A stretch of 64,000 nucleotides of DNA from Calothrix sp. NIES-4105 (lineage in GTDB: Bacteria > Cyanobacteriota > Cyanobacteriia > Cyanobacteriales > Nostocaceae): the NCBI RefSeq assembly GCF_002368415.1, contig NZ_AP018292.1:124001-188000 (forward strand), given 5' to 3'. Shown here in pieces: positions 8,956-17,112 of this stretch (within the stretch, counting starts at the first letter, position 1; each line of letters starts with the position of its first letter). The notes beneath the pieces are model-generated. The model was not told the origin of the DNA and searched no databases. It was given only the letters and a program-made list of their open reading frames with translations. The translations under genes and the position numbers were made by a program.

Positions 8956-9609
8956 ATGAGTATTAATACGAGTATAAACCAACAGTGGAAAATGCAAGTT
9001 GTGGAGCGTTTTCTGGAAATTTTAAAGGTGCCTTACGGTGATTTTCAAGCTATAGGAAATTTAGCAGACGCTATTAATGATGTGGAAAGCGTTGAACAAA
9101 CAGTAGAATTACTGTCGCAGCATCCAACAGCAAAGTATGCATTTCAAAACCGTTTACTTTTGGAAGATTACGACTTAGACCAACTTTATACTCTTAATCA
9201 AAATACTTTAGGCTATATATATAGCAATCACATGAAAAGTAATAACTTAAAGCCAATACAACCAAGAGCAATTGAGAATGATTATACATATTTAATGTAT
9301 CATTTAACAGAAACTCACGACGTTTGGCATGTGGTGACAGGTTCCGATACCAGTATGGCAGGTGAAACTAAGTTGCAATCATTTGTGGCAGCACAACTTA
9401 AGACTTCCCGTTTCTCCTTCGCAATGCTCGCAAAAAATTTGTTAAAGACAGCGGTTGAGGATTTAGAATTAGCACAATTACTTATGGATTCCCTAGCTGC
9501 TGGGTGGGTTATGGGTAAGCAAGCTAAACCATTATTTGGTATTCAATGGAACAAGCTTTGGAATATACCACTGACGCAATTACAATCAGAGTGGAACGTT
9601 ATACTTTGA
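8956..9609 (+). CDS. Coq4-family protein
   Basis: This encodes 217 residues from the ATG at 8956. It carries the Coq4 signature HDxxH-x11-E (H121, D122, H125, E137), followed by FVAAQLKTSRFSFAMLAKNLLK and a C-terminal GWVMGKQAKPLFGIQW. In eukaryotes Coq4 acts in ubiquinone synthesis. Cyanobacteria make plastoquinone, and their Coq4-like proteins are of unproven function. An upstream hydrophobic extension from 8881 is possible but has a worse start. The gene stands alone; 30 nt after its end the dispersed repeats begin. Confidence 0.8.
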   Translation: MSINTSINQQWKMQVVERFLEILKVPYGDFQAIGNLADAINDVESVEQTVELLSQHPTAKYAFQNRLLLEDYDLDQLYTLNQNTLGYIYSNHMKSNNLKPIQPRAIENDYTYLMYHLTETHDVWHVVTGSDTSMAGETKLQSFVAAQLKTSRFSFAMLAKNLLKTAVEDLELAQLLMDSLAAGWVMGKQAKPLFGIQWNKLWNIPLTQLQSEWNVIL

Positions 9610-9640
9610 ACGAAAATTCTAGGAGAACTTTTAATTGTAG

Positions 9641-9990
9641 AGGCGCCTATTTTAACAGTCTCGGTAATTATTTTTACAAATCTTGCGATATCCAGGCGCG
9701 CCCGTGTGGCTTTTTCTTGAAGCTATTAGACCAGTGGCACCTGATTTATCGCTTTAGAAACAGGCGCCTATTCTAACCGTATGTTAATTATTACAAATCT
9801 TGTTCACCGATGGCACCGAGTGCCTTGAACGTGGCTTTTTCTGCAGCAGTTAAACCAGTGGCGCCATGTTTTCAAAGTAATCAGGCGCCTGTTTCAGCTC
9901 TACGTTAATTATTGTTACAAATCTTGTTCATCAATGGCGCCGAGTGCGCGCTCGCGTGGCTAATTCTTGGGCGGTTAGACCAGTGGCGCC
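9641..9990. repeat. Three tandem copies of a ~105-bp dispersed repeat
   Basis: The copies are at about 9641-9741, 9762-9865 and 9882-9990. Each begins with AGGCGCCT plus a TTNNAAC-like box. It then has GTTAATTATTNTTACAAAT, CTTGTTCATCGATGGCGCC and CGTGGCT, and ends in GGTTARACCAGTGGCGCC. Other copies lie at 11979-12086, 12103-12211 and 13223-13331. No protein is encoded. The inner ATGGCGC/GCGCCAT arms can pair into a hairpin. Confidence 0.8.
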
Positions 9991-10133
9991 ACTTGCAAGC
10001 GGACAGAAAGCATATGGAGTTGAGTGAAATTGGTACCATACTTTAAATAAACTGGCGCCGATTGCAACATTTGTATTTAATATTTATATTAAATAATATG
10101 TTTTTTAGCATCCACTTACTTACATTCTTATTT

Positions 10134-10409
10134 ATGTACGATGAAGATAAAGCCTTCCTTGATGAAATGGTTAGAATTGGGAAAATTAAAATTGAATATA
10201 AAGACACACTATTAGAGATTTATAAACTTATAGACCAAGCAAAGTCTCTAGGAATATTTATCGCTCATGGATGGGGAGAAGATGCAAATCATAATGTGAT
10301 TGATGAGTATGAAATTATTGATAATGAAGGCAATTCTTTGTATCTAACTTTAGCAGATACATGCTTGTATCTACAAAGCTTAATTGCAAAACATGATAAG
10401 ACTCTTTAA
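10134..10409 (+). CDS. Hypothetical small acidic protein
   Basis: From the ATG at 10134 it encodes 91 residues: MYDEDKAFLDEMVRIGKIKIEY, then a helical stretch and a C-terminal EIIDNEGNSLYLTLADTCLYLQSLI. Earlier ATGs at 10098 or 10062 would add a hydrophobic leader, but no ribosome site distinguishes them. No family was recognised. It lies between repeat clusters and has no evident partner. Confidence 0.5.
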   Translation: MYDEDKAFLDEMVRIGKIKIEYKDTLLEIYKLIDQAKSLGIFIAHGWGEDANHNVIDEYEIIDNEGNSLYLTLADTCLYLQSLIAKHDKTL

Positions 10410-10477
10410 AACATAGAGAATAAGTACAAGAAAAAGGGTATGAGAGAGATAAGAAGGAAAGTCCATCATAACAATAC

Positions 10478-10777
10478 AATTGTGCTGCCTACGCGATTAA
10501 TGTCAAGGACAGATGGATAGAACCAGAAGAGATGCACAAAATCCTTAAATCCAGCTATGAGGAAGTGGCACCTGATGCAATGGTAGAAGGAGAAGATTAC
10601 GTTGGCGCCACGCAACATCACTTTTTTGGTTTGAAGAAAACAGCAAGTAATAAATATCAAACCAGTGAAAAAAACGGGGCTAGTGCTGTTTACCACAGGA
10701 GATTAGACCAGAAAGAATTTAACAAATTAATCAATGATACGTATGCATCACCAGTAAAAATATATAAGGAGATTTGA
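10478..10777 (+). pseudogene. Hypothetical protein, probably 5'-truncated
   Basis: The frame is open from a stop at 10475 with CAAYAINVKDRWIEPEEM ahead of the first ATG (10532). This upstream part reads like coding sequence, so the gene has probably lost its true start. From 10532 there are 81 residues: a helical N-terminal half, a Gln/His/Phe segment and a C-terminal LDQKEFNKLINDTY. No homologous family is recognised. Confidence 0.4.
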
Positions 10778-10876
10778 AACGCACGCAATATTATGTTGAG
10801 ATAAGTTATAGGCACCTCTCCCATTTCTGTCCTCTACCCTTATACTTCTGCCTTCTTATTAAACTAGGAGTTATTG

Positions 10877-11389
10877 ATGAAACGCTTGCACCGCACATTG
10901 CTTTTTATAAGCATAGCTTTAATCGTGTCAATCTCAACATTATTAGTAGCAACTGCCCAGGCATCGTATACATCTTCGGATACCGCTATCCGCACAATAA
11001 TAAATATGCAAGCCATTGCTTGGAATCAGGACAATGCACAAGCTTGGGTTCAGAACTTTAGTGAGGATGCTGATTTCATCAACATTGTAGGTACGCACTT
11101 TGATGGTAAAGCTGAAACTGAAAAACGACACGCAGTACTTTTTAGCGGCATCTTTAAAAATAGCCAACTTGAGATAGAAGTTTGGAAGGTGCGCCAACTT
11201 GGTCGCTCTTCATCTGTGGCAGAAACAGTTCAAACGCTACGTGGCTATGACGCACTTCCCCCAGGTGTAGAGCCAACAGAGCCGGGGGTACTTAGAACGC
11301 GAATGAAGTATGTTTTTGAAAAGCAGGGAAGAGATTGGAAAATTGTTTCGGCTCAGAATACTGCTATTCATCCAAAGCCGCCTGTATAA
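10877..11389 (+). CDS. Secreted SnoaL-like/DUF4440 protein (SgcJ/EcaC type)
   Basis: From the ATG at 10877 (AGGAG upstream) it encodes 170 residues. The first ~28 form a signal peptide (KRLHRTLLFISIALIVSIS then ATAQA). The rest fits the NTF2/SnoaL fold: IRTIINMQAIAWNQDNAQAWVQNF, DADFINIVGTHFDGKAE, and a C-terminal RMKYVFEKQGRDWKIVSAQNT. Such proteins bind small molecules, sometimes with enzymatic activity; the ligand is unknown. It would act in the periplasm. It has no operon partner. Confidence 0.8.
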   Translation: MKRLHRTLLFISIALIVSISTLLVATAQASYTSSDTAIRTIINMQAIAWNQDNAQAWVQNFSEDADFINIVGTHFDGKAETEKRHAVLFSGIFKNSQLEIEVWKVRQLGRSSSVAETVQTLRGYDALPPGVEPTEPGVLRTRMKYVFEKQGRDWKIVSAQNTAIHPKPPV

Positions 11390-11613
11390 GTAAGTCGGCG
11401 CCAATAATCTATTGAACACCACACTGTAATAAGTGGCGCCCCAATACAAAAGAGTTATGTAATTAAGAAGCCGCTAGTTAGGTTAACATCATGTATATTA
11501 GTTAGTGCAAGAATACGGAATGGGAGAGGTGCCTTAAAGAATGTGTATCTTTTTTCGCTGTCGATTTACTTATGGTAAGTTAGTTGAGCTATAAGTATAA
11601 ATTAGATAAAATA

Positions 11614-11919
11614 ATGAAAAAATTAGCTATAACATTTTTATTAGGTGCTTTTGTAGGCGCAGTTCTTGGAATATTCGGATTACGTGTTTTAACTCCCACT
11701 TTTTTTGCCGAGGGTGTTGTTGAATATATACCGCCTAATAATCAAGTTGCTAGCGCTGTGCTAAGAGAAGGTTTTATAGTTAATAGCATCATTTATATTG
11801 AAGGATTGAACAAGCAAGATATAGGTAAACGGCAAAGCTTTTAGGGACAGCTTGGATATATCCCTGACTCAGATAATTATCGATACTATCCAAAGTTATT
11901 TGAAATCAGAAAAAAGTAG
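11614..11919 (+). pseudogene. Small membrane-anchored protein interrupted by TAG
   Basis: An ATG at 11614 begins MKKLAITFLLGAFVGAVLGI, a signal-anchor or transmembrane helix. The frame stops at TAG 11842-11844 after 76 residues. The same frame then continues for 24 more protein-like codons (GQLGYIPDSDNYRYYPKLFE...) to a second TAG at 11917-11919. This looks like a nonsense mutation in a ~101-residue protein; the short form might still be made. Confidence 0.5.
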
Positions 11920-11978
11920 AAGAGTTTCATCAACTTGGCGGTGAATAGTTTAGGAGCCTGATTTTTCTTGTCATGGAG

Positions 11979-12211
11979 TGGCGCCGATTCCAGCCCTACG
12001 TTAATTATTGTTACAAATCTTGTTCATCGATGGCGCACTCGGCGCCATCGCGTGGCTTTTTCTGCGGCGGTTAGACCAGTGGCACCATGTTTTCAAAGTA
12101 ATCAGGCGCCTATTCCAACCCCACGTTAATTATTGTTACAAATCTTGTTCATCAATGGCGCACTCGGCGCCATCGCGTGGCTAATTATGCGCGCGGTTAA
12201 ACCAGTGGCGC
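11979..12211. repeat. Two further copies of the ~105-bp dispersed repeat
   Basis: Copies are at about 11979-12086 and 12103-12211, separated by the linker ATGTTTTCAAAGTAATC that also separates copies near 9870. Here the inner hairpin is perfect: ATGGCGC-ACTCG-GCGCCAT. The second copy ends 10 nt before the stop of the leftward gene at 12222. Confidence 0.8.
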
Positions 12212-12221
12212 AATAAAGTTT

Positions 12222-12936
12222 TTACCATCCTCTTTCATATTTTCTTAGATGCTTTTTAGCTGTATCATATTCTGTACTAATATTTGCTATGGCTTGTCCG
12301 TAAGCGTAAACGTTCTTGCGCTCTTGCTGTAAGTCTGATAACAACCGTTGAAGCATAGTGTAGTTAGAGTCAGAAGCTATAATAGCTTTGATAAACTTAT
12401 CTGCAAATTCATGTAAAAGGCGCCTGCTCTCTTTCCGAGATTTTATCTCCCAGTCATCAATGATTTTATCTCGTATTGCGTACAAGTCTGGTAGTTTTGT
12501 AGAAGGTTTTTGTTCTTGTGACGCTGGTGCCTGCGAATCTTGCTGCTCCTCTTCAGCTTCATCTAAGCATCTTTGAAGATACTGATTTCTTGCTTCTAAA
12601 TGCGTGTTTCTTTTTCGTAATTGTTCAATCTCGTTTGCTGTTTTAGTCAGTGAAAAAGCAAATTCGCGCGCCAGCAATACCAGAAAGTACAGCATCTAGC
12701 TTTTGATTTAAAAGCTGCATGGGGTCTGCTATTTTCGAGTCTATGCTCAGTTCTACTGCTGAAACCAATTCGGTTAGGGTATCTGGTATTAAATTAGTCA
12801 TTTCTCCCATAAGTAAATGCCGTAGTAATCTTTGTGCTACTTGATTTAAGCTTTCACCCTTTTTAGCTTTTTCTTTCAATTGGGCTAACTCGCTCTCCGA
12901 AAGCCGAAATGAGATTACTTTAGAACTGTCTACCAT
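12222..12936 (-). pseudogene. Ribbon-helix-helix/coiled-coil protein split by a frameshift
   Basis: The first frame (start 12936) encodes an RHH-like N-terminus: MVDSSKVISFRLSESELAQL then LNQVAQRLLRHLL. It reads GAGARI and hits a stop at 12643. The second frame continues as REFAFSLTKTANEIEQLRKRNTHLEARN, a coiled coil of ~150 residues. Losing one GC unit in the GGCGCGCG run near 12667 explains the break; an intact gene would give ~235 residues. Alternatively, the ATG at 12695 could start a separate overlapping gene. RHH plus coiled coil suggests a DNA-binding oligomer, for example a plasmid partition or relaxosome accessory protein; this is an inference. Confidence 0.6.
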
Positions 12937-12962
12937 ATCCTTTTCTTAACTGATTTATTGAG

Positions 12963-12984
12963 TTTGTCTACAATTGTATACAAA
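12963..12984. promoter_or_regulatory. Palindromic operator upstream of the RHH gene
   Basis: Arms TTTGTcTACAA and TTGTaTACAAA form a near-perfect 22-nt palindrome ending 26 nt before the start codon at 12936. RHH proteins commonly bind such sites to control themselves. Confidence 0.5.
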
Positions 12985-13184
12985 TTAAGTAGAAACTGTA
13001 TTATTTAAAAACTTATTATTAGTTTCTGTAAATACTAAGTTGAAATAGTTATATAATTTACTAGGTAGTTTCTTGGCGCCGGGAACTTAATCTTTAAATC
13101 TGAATAACTCCGCTTTATTTTTATGGCAAAGCAAGTTTGATATCGCTTGGCGCCATACTTGAATTGGCAGCAACGTTACAAATT

Positions 13185-13331
13185 TAAGTATCTAAGTATT
13201 TAAATACTTAGCTAATTGATCAAGGCGCCGATTTTCAACACTCCCGTGATTATTTTTACAAATCTTGTTCATCGATGGCGCCGAGTGCTTAAGAAGTGGC
13301 TAATTATGCGCGCGGTTAAACCAGTGGCACC
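13185..13331. repeat. STRR heptamers followed by a sixth ~105-bp repeat copy
   Basis: Heptamers of the AAGTATC type occupy 13185-13213. A further copy of the dispersed repeat covers about 13223-13331 (GGCGCCGATTTTCAAC, CTTGTTCATCGATGGCGCC, GGTTAAACCAGTGGCACC). No gene is present between 12985 and 13525. Confidence 0.7.
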
Positions 13332-13525
13332 TGTGTTTCTATATGTGGGCTTAAATGTCAAACTTTATTTTTTCTAGATAAACTCTTCCGGCTTGAGCGG
13401 CGCCAAGAGATGGAACATTGATAACAATAATATACGTAATTATTATTGCATAAGACTGGAAAGGGCAACATGTAAATTGCTATACCAAAAAATAGAGCAA
13501 CAATTATTACTTCGAGAACTAAAGC

Positions 13526-13880
13526 ATGAATCGTCAACCTGCCTCGCTCAAGTTGCCACCAGAATGTGTTCTTCGCAAAGCCTGTGCCACGGATGCGGAG
13601 GCAATTAAGTCACTGGTGTCTACTGAACGAGTTAATCCTACACAATTATACTGGTTACAATTTTAGGTAATTGAGAATAATAAACGCCTAGTGGCAATAG
13701 TGCAGCTGCGCCAACATCGTAGTGTTCAGGAATTGGGCAGTTTAGTTGTGGCTCCTGAATGGCGCCATCAAGGCTTAGGCACATATCTAGTTCAACAGTT
13801 GTAGAAACCCACAATAATGTTATTGGATATCTGGTTAAAGCTATGATTCCCCTTTTTATGCAGAAAATCATATCAATGTT
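13526..13880 (+). pseudogene. Broken GNAT acetyltransferase
   Basis: From the ATG at 13526 the frame reads LRKACATDAEAIKSLVSTERV, a stop (TAG), then VIENNKRLVAIVQLRQHRS and ELGSLVVAPEWRHQGLGTYL. This includes the acetyl-CoA-binding motif RHQGLG of GNAT enzymes. A second TAG follows, then a frame change into FYAENHINVKFITSKR. Two nonsense codons and a slip make it inactive. Confidence 0.7.
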
Positions 13881-13933
13881 AAGTTTATAACTTCAAAGCG
13901 TAACTGCTTCTCGCCAACAGGCGCCTAACATCA

Positions 13934-13966
13934 AGTACTTAAATATCTAAGTATCTAGGTACTTGG
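13934..13966. repeat. STRR heptamer repeat
   Basis: Units aagtact-taaatat-ctaagta-tctaggt follow an AGGCGCCT palindrome at 13919, the same arrangement as the other STRR loci in the window. Confidence 0.65.
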
Positions 13967-14066
13967 TTGATTAATAATGGTGCTACACTCCAATTTACGT
14001 GCGGATAACTACAAGTATTGGGAAAATTCCGTTGTGCGTTGGGCGCAATTTCTAATTCGCGCATTG

Positions 14067-14549
14067 TTAATTGATGATGGCGCCCTTCGGGAATCCTTCA
14101 ATCTTAAATTTATGCTCTTGTCGGTGGTCACTTTCCAAGATGCCATATTCCCGATATTTAGTAACAAAGTCTATAACGAAGTCGTTATTAAAAGCGGCGC
14201 CGAAGTATGCTGGATTTGATGGTTCTCTCCAGGTAGGGTCTATTACTTCCCCTTTATCGTTGATGAGCCAAGCGTGGGTAAATATAAGCGATACCTCATC
14301 ATCTGTAGCGTAACCTTCACAATAAGTTAAGTTTTGGCGCCTCTTTATGATATTAAAACAATTTTCGTAACAATTCTTAGGAGTACCTTTAAGTTTAGAA
14401 TTTTTAGCTATAGTTAAATATGGTTTACCTACTTCAAGAATCAGCTTTTCTATGCTTTTATATTTATACATCGGATTTAAAGGAAACGAATCAATTAAAT
14501 CTACTCGTTCTTGAAGTTTATTTAACAATCGTGTTATGTTATTATTCAT
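14067..14549 (-). CDS. Hypothetical protein
   Basis: This encodes 160 residues, beginning MNNNITRLLNKLQERVDLID, with a conserved-looking core CYENCFNIIKRR, YCEGYA and FTHAWLINDKGEVIDPTW. The pairing of C, H and D (YCEGYA, THAW, ID) is like small cysteine-protease/transglutaminase-type domains seen in phages and plasmids, but I cannot name the family. The 18-nt palindrome at 14572-14589 lies just upstream. Confidence 0.65.
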   Translation of the reverse strand: MNNNITRLLNKLQERVDLIDSFPLNPMYKYKSIEKLILEVGKPYLTIAKNSKLKGTPKNCYENCFNIIKRRQNLTYCEGYATDDEVSLIFTHAWLINDKGEVIDPTWREPSNPAYFGAAFNNDFVIDFVTKYREYGILESDHRQEHKFKIEGFPKGAIIN

Positions 14550-14571
14550 ATTACTTATTTTATTTATCTAT

Positions 14572-14589
14572 AAACATTGTACAATGTTT
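14572..14589. promoter_or_regulatory. Perfect 18-nt palindrome between divergent genes
   Basis: AAACATTGT-ACAATGTTT is perfect and lies 23 nt upstream of the leftward gene (start 14549). It could be an operator for that gene or for the rightward gene at 14756. Confidence 0.5.
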
Positions 14590-14616
14590 GTGATATATTT
14601 AGTAAGTGACAGTTTT

Positions 14617-14695
14617 AATAAAAGGAAACTGAGGATTGAAACATCCATTGCAGTGCTGCACTTGTAGACCAGGTTAAACGAGCAGTTTCCCTTTG
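14617..14695. other. Long hairpin with a CRISPR-repeat-like tail
   Basis: AAAGGAAACTG (14620s) pairs with CAGTTTCCCTTT (14680s). The stem is followed on its 5' arm by AGGATTGAAAC, the 3' end typical of cyanobacterial CRISPR repeats. Only one copy is present and no spacer series follows, so it is not an array. It may be a small RNA or a relic. Confidence 0.35.
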
Positions 14696-14755
14696 GGGAG
14701 ACTGCTGATTTAAATATATATTTATAAGCCAAAAAATCTAAGATAATGTTTACAA

Positions 14756-15148
14756 ATGAAGCAAAACTATTTTATTATATTTGACACTATCGAAGGCGCC
14801 TATATTTGCCTTAACGAACAGGGTGACAGTTTATTAACCTACTCAACTGAGAGAGGCGCCAGCGATGCTTTCGAGTTGCATTATGAGCAATGTCACGAAT
14901 TGAACCATACTTGGTCAACGAGCGCTATGTTACATTGGATGGCTTTAAAACCTTTTATAGTAGCTTTGAGTGCTGACTTATCACCGTTCGAGGTAATAAA
15001 TACATTATCGTTACAGGCGCCTGACCCAAAAGTGTATTTATTGAGTAGTATAGCAGTGCGGTCTATAAAAGGACTTAAAGTTGACTTGAGTACTTGTCTT
15101 CAGTATAAAGTGTCATCAATTCGTTTAATGGTCACTGACTCAGCCTGA
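14756..15148 (+). CDS. Hypothetical protein
   Basis: This encodes 130 residues, beginning MKQNYFIIFDTIEGAYICLNEQGDSL. The first half looks like a beta-rich globular domain and the second ends in a short region (LRLMVTD). No ribosome site or family is obvious. It precedes the IsrB element, which starts about 20 nt after its stop. The reading frame contains two GGCGCC palindromes, like other genes here. Confidence 0.5.
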   Translation: MKQNYFIIFDTIEGAYICLNEQGDSLLTYSTERGASDAFELHYEQCHELNHTWSTSAMLHWMALKPFIVALSADLSPFEVINTLSLQAPDPKVYLLSSIAVRSIKGLKVDLSTCLQYKVSSIRLMVTDSA

Positions 15149-15164
15149 AGGGTCTGAGCTTGCA

Positions 15165-15367
15165 AGAAAAAAGCTAACCACTTTTTAAATGCGATTAAAC
15201 CAGTGTCTAGCTTGGAGGTTAACAACCTCAACTGAACAGTCTGGGTGTGGTAGCCCGCAAGACGTTAAGAATGCTTCCCAAGTTTTTAACCTCTCTGACC
15301 GTCAGTAGCGATGGGATGTACACACGATTAGTAGCAATACTGATTGATTTATAATTTAAAATTGATA
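15165..15367 (+). ncRNA. Probable omega RNA (HEARO-like) of the IsrB element
   Basis: About 200 nt of structured, non-coding sequence directly precede the isrB start. They contain the hairpin GAGGTTAACAACCTC, a GTGGTAGCCCGCAAGAC stretch, and a long-range pair AGTTTTTAACCTCTC. IscB/IsrB nucleases are guided by an omega RNA encoded just upstream of the gene. The limits are estimated, not determined. Confidence 0.5.
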
Positions 15368-16409
15368 ATGTTTGTACCAGTAGTAGATTCGCTCTCAAGG
15401 CCATTAATGCCGACTACTCCGAGTAGAGCAAGGCGTTGGATTAAACAGAAAAAAGCAACACCATTTTGGAGAAAAGGAATATTTTGTGTCCGATTAAATG
15501 TAGAACCCAGTGACAGAAATTATCAGCCAATTGCAGTTGGTGTAGACCCAGGTAGCAAGCGTGAAGGTTATACGGTTAAGTCAAAGACTCACACGTATTT
15601 AAACATACAAACTCATGCGGTTGACTGGGTAAAAGACCATGTAGAAACACGCCGTAATATGCGACGTTCAAGGAGATTCCGCAATACTCCTTGTCGCCAA
15701 AATAGAAAAAATCGACTTGTAAACAAGCAGAAATTACCACCATCAACGCGCGTCAGATGGCAGTGGAAGCTACGTATTTGTACATGGCTAGCCTCAATAT
15801 TTCCCGTTACTGTGTTCGTGGTTGAGGACATTAAAGCTAAAACATGGAAGGGTGCAAGAAAGTACAATGTAATGTTTAGCCCTTTAGAGGTTGGTAAAAA
15901 GTGGTTTTACTCCGAGTTAGAAAAACTAGCTCTTCTTGAAATCAAAACAGGCAACGATACCTACGAACTACGTCAAACTTTAGAATTGAAGAAATCGAAA
16001 AACAAGCTACCTAACAAGTTTGAAGCGCCGCCGCGTTGACTCTTGGGTATTAGCTAACTGGTGTGTTGATGGACATGCAAAACCGGATAATACCGAATTA
16101 ATAGAAGTAATCCCGCTTGAGTTCCACCGTAGACAGTTGCATCGATTGCAACACCAAGAAGGACATGTTAGACCTCGTTATGGCGGAACAATAAGTGTTG
16201 GCTTTAAGCGTGGTTCCATAGTAAAGCACAAAAAATACGGTTTCTGTTATATCGGTGGGTGGCAAGAATCACCAACCAAAAAAGATCCAAACAGAAAAAC
16301 AATTAGTTTGCACAGTATCACTACTGGCAAGAGATTAACTCAAAACGCAAATCCGACGGATTGTAAATTCAAAACTTATAATTCATGGCGAACATCCTCT
16401 GCGCGTTAA
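15368..16409 (+). pseudogene. isrB: IsrB RNA-guided nickase-like protein (PLMP + RuvC, no HNH), frameshifted
   Basis: The start MFVPVVDSLSRPLMP is the PLMP domain of IscB/IsrB. It is followed by RuvC-I (IAVGVDPGSKREGYTV), an arginine-rich bridge helix (RRNMRRSRRFRN) and RuvC-II (TVFVVEDIKAKT). There is no HNH insertion, which defines IsrB. Near 16027 the frame breaks (NKFEAPPR-stop) and the next frame resumes RRVDSWVLANWCVDGHAKP, the RuvC-III/C-terminal part; one extra or lost base in GCGCCGCCGCG explains it. In the intact family the protein nicks DNA with an omega RNA and helps retain the IS. This copy should be inactive unless the slip is a sequencing error. An earlier in-frame ATG at 15344 is less canonical. 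Confidence 0.8.
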
Positions 16410-16559
16410 AACTTGTTGAGTCGTTTCCCTCCCAGCACTTATAGTGCTGGGTTTCCCACTTACCATGCAATTTTATGAAGGCGCCTGTTGCTTAACCAAT
16501 TTGCTGGTGTCGTCAAAACGAGTTGTCAAATTTTAGAGGCGCCATGATATTAACATTTT

Positions 16560-16949
16560 CTATTTATGAGCAGCATCAACTAAACAAAAAATATACTCTG
16601 GTTTATGACCTCTTCCATCATTAGTAGATTTTTCGGGTAGCAAGAGTTTCAGTACTATACCTCTCTTAACTAGTTTATTCAAAAGAGAACTAATAGAATT
16701 AGGATTCATATTTGTAGCTGCTGCAATTTCCGCGCGCGATGCACAACCACCATGTTTTTTTAAGCATTCGATAATTGTACTAGTCTTGGCTGGCGCCAAC
16801 GAAGGCGCCATTCCACACACTTCTGCAACAACTATAGATTTTATCTGCTCGGCAACATCTGTACTAATATCAATATTCTCAATCTCATTTAAGAGATTAA
16901 TAGTTAGCTCAACAGCTTTTAATACTTTTGTATGGTCTGGGCTAGACAT
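16560..16949 (-). CDS. Winged-helix DNA-binding protein
   Basis: This encodes 129 residues. An N-terminal helical part is followed by a wHTH (IIECLKKHGGCASRAEIAAATNMNPNSISSLLNKLVKRGIV) and a short wing (KSTNDGRGHKPEYIF). The wHTH pattern is that of MarR-like or replication-initiator winged helices. Direct autoregulation or DNA binding is likely. A target cannot be named, and there is no adjacent gene on the same strand. Confidence 0.7.
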   Translation of the reverse strand: MSSPDHTKVLKAVELTINLLNEIENIDISTDVAEQIKSIVVAEVCGMAPSLAPAKTSTIIECLKKHGGCASRAEIAAATNMNPNSISSLLNKLVKRGIVLKLLLPEKSTNDGRGHKPEYIFCLVDAAHK

Positions 16950-17112
16950 TATTCGCGCGCGGAATTACCTGATAAATATATCATCTCCTGTAACTCCGCT
17001 ACTTGTCCCCGCTGTGTATAGGAAGCATACCAGGGTTTTTTGTTATGGGGTTTTAGTTCAGGCGCCAGTTCTCCATACTGTTCCTCGTACCTCTCTACTA
17101 GCAATACTAGAT

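Larger units (their letters stand above)
15165..16455 (+). mobile_element. IS200/IS605-type element carrying isrB, no TnpA
   Basis: The element comprises the omega-RNA region, the isrB gene and a right-end hairpin CCAGCACT-TAT-AGTGCTGG at 16432-16450. At its left edge the sequence GCGATTAAACCAGTG matches the end of the ~105-bp repeat, as if the element had landed in a copy. No Y1 transposase is present, so it would need TnpA in trans. Ends are approximate. Confidence 0.55.

Noticed and set aside
9641-13331. 105-bp repeats as true integron attC sites
   Set aside because: The end boxes fit only loosely (Y instead of R in the first box), genes between copies are not single cassettes, and no tyrosine integrase is seen.
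14617-14695. Possible CRISPR repeat (AGGATTGAAAC)
   Set aside because: Only one copy, with no spacers and no cas genes in the window; described as a hairpin only.
15613-15867. Open frame opposite isrB
   Set aside because: Antisense shadow of the arginine-rich bridge helix region.
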